From DASXRA01 sp046734315 (GTDB lineage: Bacteria > Actinomycetota > Actinomycetes > Mycobacteriales > Jatrophihabitantaceae): a DNA stretch of 9,095 nucleotides. This document shows positions 7,057 to 9,095 of this stretch, in pieces. Below the pieces are notes generated by a model, which worked only from the letters and a program-made list of their open reading frames with translations, ran no database searches and was not told the origin of the DNA. The stretch covers positions 1 through 9,095 of the forward strand of contig JBKPQY010000035.1 in assembly GCA_046734315.1 (NCBI GenBank), read 5' to 3'. Position 1 is the first letter of the stretch. Each line of letters begins with the position of its first letter. The translations under genes were made by a program, and so were the position numbers.

Positions 7057-7623
7057 GTGGCCAAGCGGACCGGCAAGCAGGTCGTGCTGACCGATCCCCG
7101 CGCGATCAAGGCGCTCGCACATCCGGCCCGGCTTGCGGTGATCGATGAACTGTTCGCCGGCCGCGAGCTCACCGCGACGGAGTGTGCGCAGATCGCGGGG
7201 CTTTCGCCCAGCGCGATGAGCTACCACCTCCGCGCGCTGGAGAAGTGGGGGATCGTCGAGAGCGCTGCCGCGTCGAACGACGGACGGGAACGACCCTGGC
7301 GGGCCGCCGGGGAGAGGCTGACGATCGACTCCGCCGAGCCGCATGCCTCGGCTGCGGCTGAGTCGGCGATGGCGACCCGCCTTCTCGACCATGCCCGACG
7401 CGATCTGCTCGACTGGCTGGCCCGCGACGACCGGGACCGGGACGGCTGGAGGGACATCACCACGCTGTCCGGTGGTGGCCGGTGGCTGACCGACGACGAG
7501 GCGGAGGAACTCGCCGCGGCTTTCACCGAACTGCTCGAGAAGTACCCGCGCGCGTCGACGAGCGAACGGCCACCGGGCGCCCGCCGAGTCCGGGTGACGT
7601 TCGTGATGGTCCCGACGGACTGA
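7057..7623 (+). CDS. ArsR-like winged helix-turn-helix transcriptional regulator
   Basis: This protein has 188 residues. Residues 16-68 form a winged helix-turn-helix: AIKALAHPARLAVIDEL is the typical first helix of ArsR-like repressors, and AGLSPSAMSYHLRALEKWG at 47-65 spans the turn and recognition helix. There is no CxC metal motif of the ArsR/SmtB type (a single Cys43 is present), so metal sensing is unlikely. The C-terminal half is acidic and arginine-rich and may bind ligand or mediate dimerisation; I do not recognise it. The start GTG 7057 is favoured because GGTGAG (7047-7052) matches the anti-SD of 16S rRNA four bases upstream; GTG 7048 is an in-frame alternative. The frame stays open further upstream only across the MFS gene antisense. 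It is divergent from the MFS gene across a shared dyad, the layout of a local repressor of an exporter. Confidence 0.9.
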   Translation: MAKRTGKQVVLTDPRAIKALAHPARLAVIDELFAGRELTATECAQIAGLSPSAMSYHLRALEKWGIVESAAASNDGRERPWRAAGERLTIDSAEPHASAAAESAMATRLLDHARRDLLDWLARDDRDRDGWRDITTLSGGGRWLTDDEAEELAAAFTELLEKYPRASTSERPPGARRVRVTFVMVPTD

Positions 7624-7667
7624 TCCGCCCGGGGTCTCGCTCGGGGACCGGCCCCCTGGGGGCGGAT
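7623..7667. terminator. GC-rich hairpin after the regulator gene
   Basis: ATCCGCCC (7623-7630) pairs exactly with GGGCGGAT (7660-7667). GGGG (7631-7634) can then pair with CCCC (7653-7656), with a 3-nt bulge. The stem begins at the last base of the regulator stop codon and lies in a convergent gap, so it probably ends the regulator transcript and perhaps the opposing one. There is no T-run, which is common in actinobacteria. Confidence 0.55.
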
Positions 7668-7718
7668 GTCGCGTGCCACTCCGCGCCTCGCAGGCCGCGG
7701 GGCGGCCGGCGGGCTCTT

Positions 7719-7739
7719 CGCGCGAGCGCTCATCGCGCG
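7719..7739. terminator. GC hairpin overlapping the GNAT stop codon
   Basis: CGCGCGA (7719-7725) pairs exactly with TCGCGCG (7733-7739), with a 7-nt loop that contains the TGA of the GNAT gene (7732-7730 on the minus strand). As a second stem in the convergent gap it could help termination in either direction. Such GC-only stems also arise by chance at this composition, so this is tentative. Confidence 0.35.
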
Positions 7740-8542
7740 GCGAATGTGACCTGGAGCCGGTCCTCGACGGAGTAGTAGCCGAGCGCCTGGTAGATCTTGT
7801 TCGACGTCGGGTTGGCGAGATCGGTGAACAGCACCGGGATCGCGCCCAGGTCGAGGATGTCGCGCGTCGCGACCCCGGTGACCGCCGAGCCGTACCCGTG
7901 GCCTCGCTCGGCCGGCGGCGTATACACCGGCCCGACACGGGCACTTCCTGCCTGTGGCGGCCGTCGCGCGGCCAGTGACACAGGGTTGCCGTCGACGCAC
8001 CACAGCCATACCTGCCCGGGGCCGAGCGAGCGGTCCACCGCTTCCTCGAGATTGACGCCGAGCGAGCCGGCTTCGGCGCCGAACGCGCGGTACCAGTCGA
8101 CGATCAGGCCGCGGTCGGCGATGGTCGCGGGCCGTGGCTCGCCTACGACGCCGGCGGGCAGCGTCAGCTCGTCGAGGCGGAACAGCCGCAGACCCACGCG
8201 GTGCTGCTCCCGGTGACCGGCGAGCGCCGCCACGGCCATCTCGACGGTGTCGGCCGGCCCGGACACTCCTGCGAGGTCGGGTAGGCCACCGACCAGCTCG
8301 ATTGCCGACGCCAGGTCGGCGCCGTCCCAACCGGCGGTGAACAGCGCCGGGTACTGGCGGCCGGACCGGACGACGAGCACGTCCGTGCCGGCGCGCTGGG
8401 CACACCACGGCTCGCCGGTCCGTCCGGCGCGCAGCTCGGCGAGGATCGAGCCCAGGACGGTGGCGCGCACCGGGTCGGCGGCGAGCCGTCGCTCGAGCAG
8501 CGCGGCGACGTCGGCGGGGTCGGTCGTCGCGGTGACGGTCAT
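7730..8542 (-). CDS. GNAT-family N-acetyltransferase
   Basis: The C-terminal half of this 270-residue protein is a GCN5-related acetyltransferase domain. GPVYTPPAERGHGYGSAVT contains the acetyl-CoA pyrophosphate loop RGHGYG at 213-218, followed by the strand IPVLFTDLANPTSNKIYQALGYYSVED at about 235-260, a familiar end of the FR47-like group. The N-terminal 120 residues are about the size of a second, degenerate GNAT-like domain with no visible acetyl-CoA loop. The acceptor is unknown and may be a small molecule or a protein. The ATG at 8542 is chosen because the nine codons between it and the ATG at 8569 use T in the third position four times, unlike the body of the gene. Neither start has a clear SD, so 8569 remains possible. 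The gene is divergent from valS and convergent with the regulator, and therefore probably transcribed alone. Confidence 0.88.
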   Translation of the reverse strand: MTVTATTDPADVAALLERRLAADPVRATVLGSILAELRAGRTGEPWCAQRAGTDVLVVRSGRQYPALFTAGWDGADLASAIELVGGLPDLAGVSGPADTVEMAVAALAGHREQHRVGLRLFRLDELTLPAGVVGEPRPATIADRGLIVDWYRAFGAEAGSLGVNLEEAVDRSLGPGQVWLWCVDGNPVSLAARRPPQAGSARVGPVYTPPAERGHGYGSAVTGVATRDILDLGAIPVLFTDLANPTSNKIYQALGYYSVEDRLQVTFAAR

Positions 8543-8595
8543 GGGACGATCATGGGCATCGGCGCGCATACCGCAATCGGTTATCGGCGCGTCCG

Positions 8596-8608
8596 TACCA
8601 TGCAGGCG
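8596..8608 (+). promoter_or_regulatory. Possible -10 element giving a leaderless valS mRNA
   Basis: TACCAT (8596-8601) fits TANNNT and ends six bases before the GTG start of valS, the spacing expected for transcription starting at the G of GTG (8608). No SD sequence precedes that GTG. No good -35 is present at the matching distance, so this is only suggestive. Confidence 0.35.
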
Positions 8609-9095
8609 TGAGCGCGACCCGACCGCTGAGCGTCCCGGACCTGCCGACCCAGTACGCGCCGGCAGAGGTCGAGGCGCCGCTCTATGAGCGTTGGGTCGAG
8701 CGTGGCTACTTCACCGCCGACGCCGACAGCCCCAAGCCGCGCTTCGCGATGGTGCTGCCGCCGCCGAACGTGACTGGCAGCCTGCACATCGGGCACGCTC
8801 TGGGCCACACCCTCATGGACGTGATCGTGCGCCGCAAACGGATGCAGGGCTTCGAGACGTTGTGGCTGCCCGGCATGGACCACGCCGGCATCTCTACGCA
8901 GACCCTGGTCGAGCGGCACCTCGCCGAGACCGAGGGCAAGAGCCGGCACGACTACACCCGCGAGGAGTTTGTCGCGAAGGTCTGGGCGTGGAAGGAGGAG
9001 TACGGCGGCAAGATCCTCGGACAGATGCGGCGCCTCGGCGACAGCGTCGATTGGACCCGCGAGCGGTTCACCATGGACGAGGGGCTGTCCGTGGC
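8608..9095 (+). CDS. valS: Valyl-tRNA synthetase (ValS), N-terminal part
   Basis: This class I aminoacyl-tRNA synthetase charges tRNA-Val with valine in the cytoplasm. The first 162 codons are present and the frame runs off the window. The segment FAMVLPPPNVTGSLHIGHAL at 46-65 contains the class I HIGH motif (60-63) in the form specific to ValS. Later blocks LWLPGMDHAGISTQ and RRLGDSVDWTRERFTMD are also ValS hallmarks. The editing domain, the KMSKS loop and the C-terminal coiled coil would lie beyond the edge. The start GTG 8608 gives VSATRPLSVPDLPTQYAP; the nearby ATG at 8600 is out of frame and stops after three codons. The 65 bases before the gene are too short for a T-box leader. It is divergent from the GNAT gene. 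Confidence 0.97.
   Translation, partial: MSATRPLSVPDLPTQYAPAEVEAPLYERWVERGYFTADADSPKPRFAMVLPPPNVTGSLHIGHALGHTLMDVIVRRKRMQGFETLWLPGMDHAGISTQTLVERHLAETEGKSRHDYTREEFVAKVWAWKEEYGGKILGQMRRLGDSVDWTRERFTMDEGLSV

Noticed and set aside
7681..7729. A small gene in the regulator-GNAT gap
   Set aside because: The stretch is a GC-rich spacer with hairpins and no plausible start, SD or protein-like frame.
7006..8408. Long minus-strand frames across the regulator and GNAT genes (7006-7944 and 7221-8408)
   Set aside because: They overlap the regulator and the GNAT gene in other frames, are Arg- and Pro-rich and show no domain.
8543..8607. A T-box riboswitch before valS
   Set aside because: Only 65 bases separate the two divergent genes, with no specifier stem or T-box sequence, so there is no room for such a leader.

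Overview
The window is GC-rich (arms of AT-rich DNA appear only in promoters), uses GTG starts, and carries a clpP1-clpP2-clpX cluster whose proteins closely resemble those of Streptomyces and Mycobacterium. It is chromosomal DNA of a high-GC actinobacterium. I cannot name the genus. There is no sign of phage, plasmid, CRISPR, tRNA or insertion sequence.

Layout. (1) 1-2143, plus strand: the last codons of clpP1, then clpP2 overlapping it by ATGA, then, after a 159-bp gap, clpX. Together these encode the two-subunit Clp peptidase and its ATP-driven unfoldase. (2) 2144-2225: a short convergent gap holding a perfect 10-bp inverted repeat. (3) 2226-6993, minus strand, read right to left: an MFS transporter, an ABC ATPase of the LolD/MacB type, and a large two-module FtsX/MacB-type permease whose start overlaps the ATPase stop by ATGA. 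(4) 6994-7056: a very compact divergent promoter region with an AT-rich dyad operator. (5) 7057-7623, plus strand: an ArsR-like winged-helix regulator, very probably controlling the MFS gene and itself. (6) 7624-7729: a convergent gap with two GC-rich hairpins. (7) 7730-8542, minus strand: a GNAT-family acetyltransferase. (8) 8608-9095, plus strand: the first 162 codons of valS (valyl-tRNA synthetase), cut by the window edge.

clpP1-clpP2-clpX and valS are housekeeping genes that commonly lie close together in actinobacteria. Here they are separated by about 6.4 kb of mostly opposite-strand transport, regulatory and acetyltransferase genes, which looks like a lineage-specific insertion between two conserved blocks. 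The most informative points are the MFS/regulator intergenic region (a textbook-spaced promoter predicting a leaderless MFS mRNA, overlapped by a 24-bp dyad), the extra hydrophobic segment in the middle of the FtsX-type permease, and the palindromic element downstream of clpX. I found no convincing evidence of a wholly new multi-gene system.
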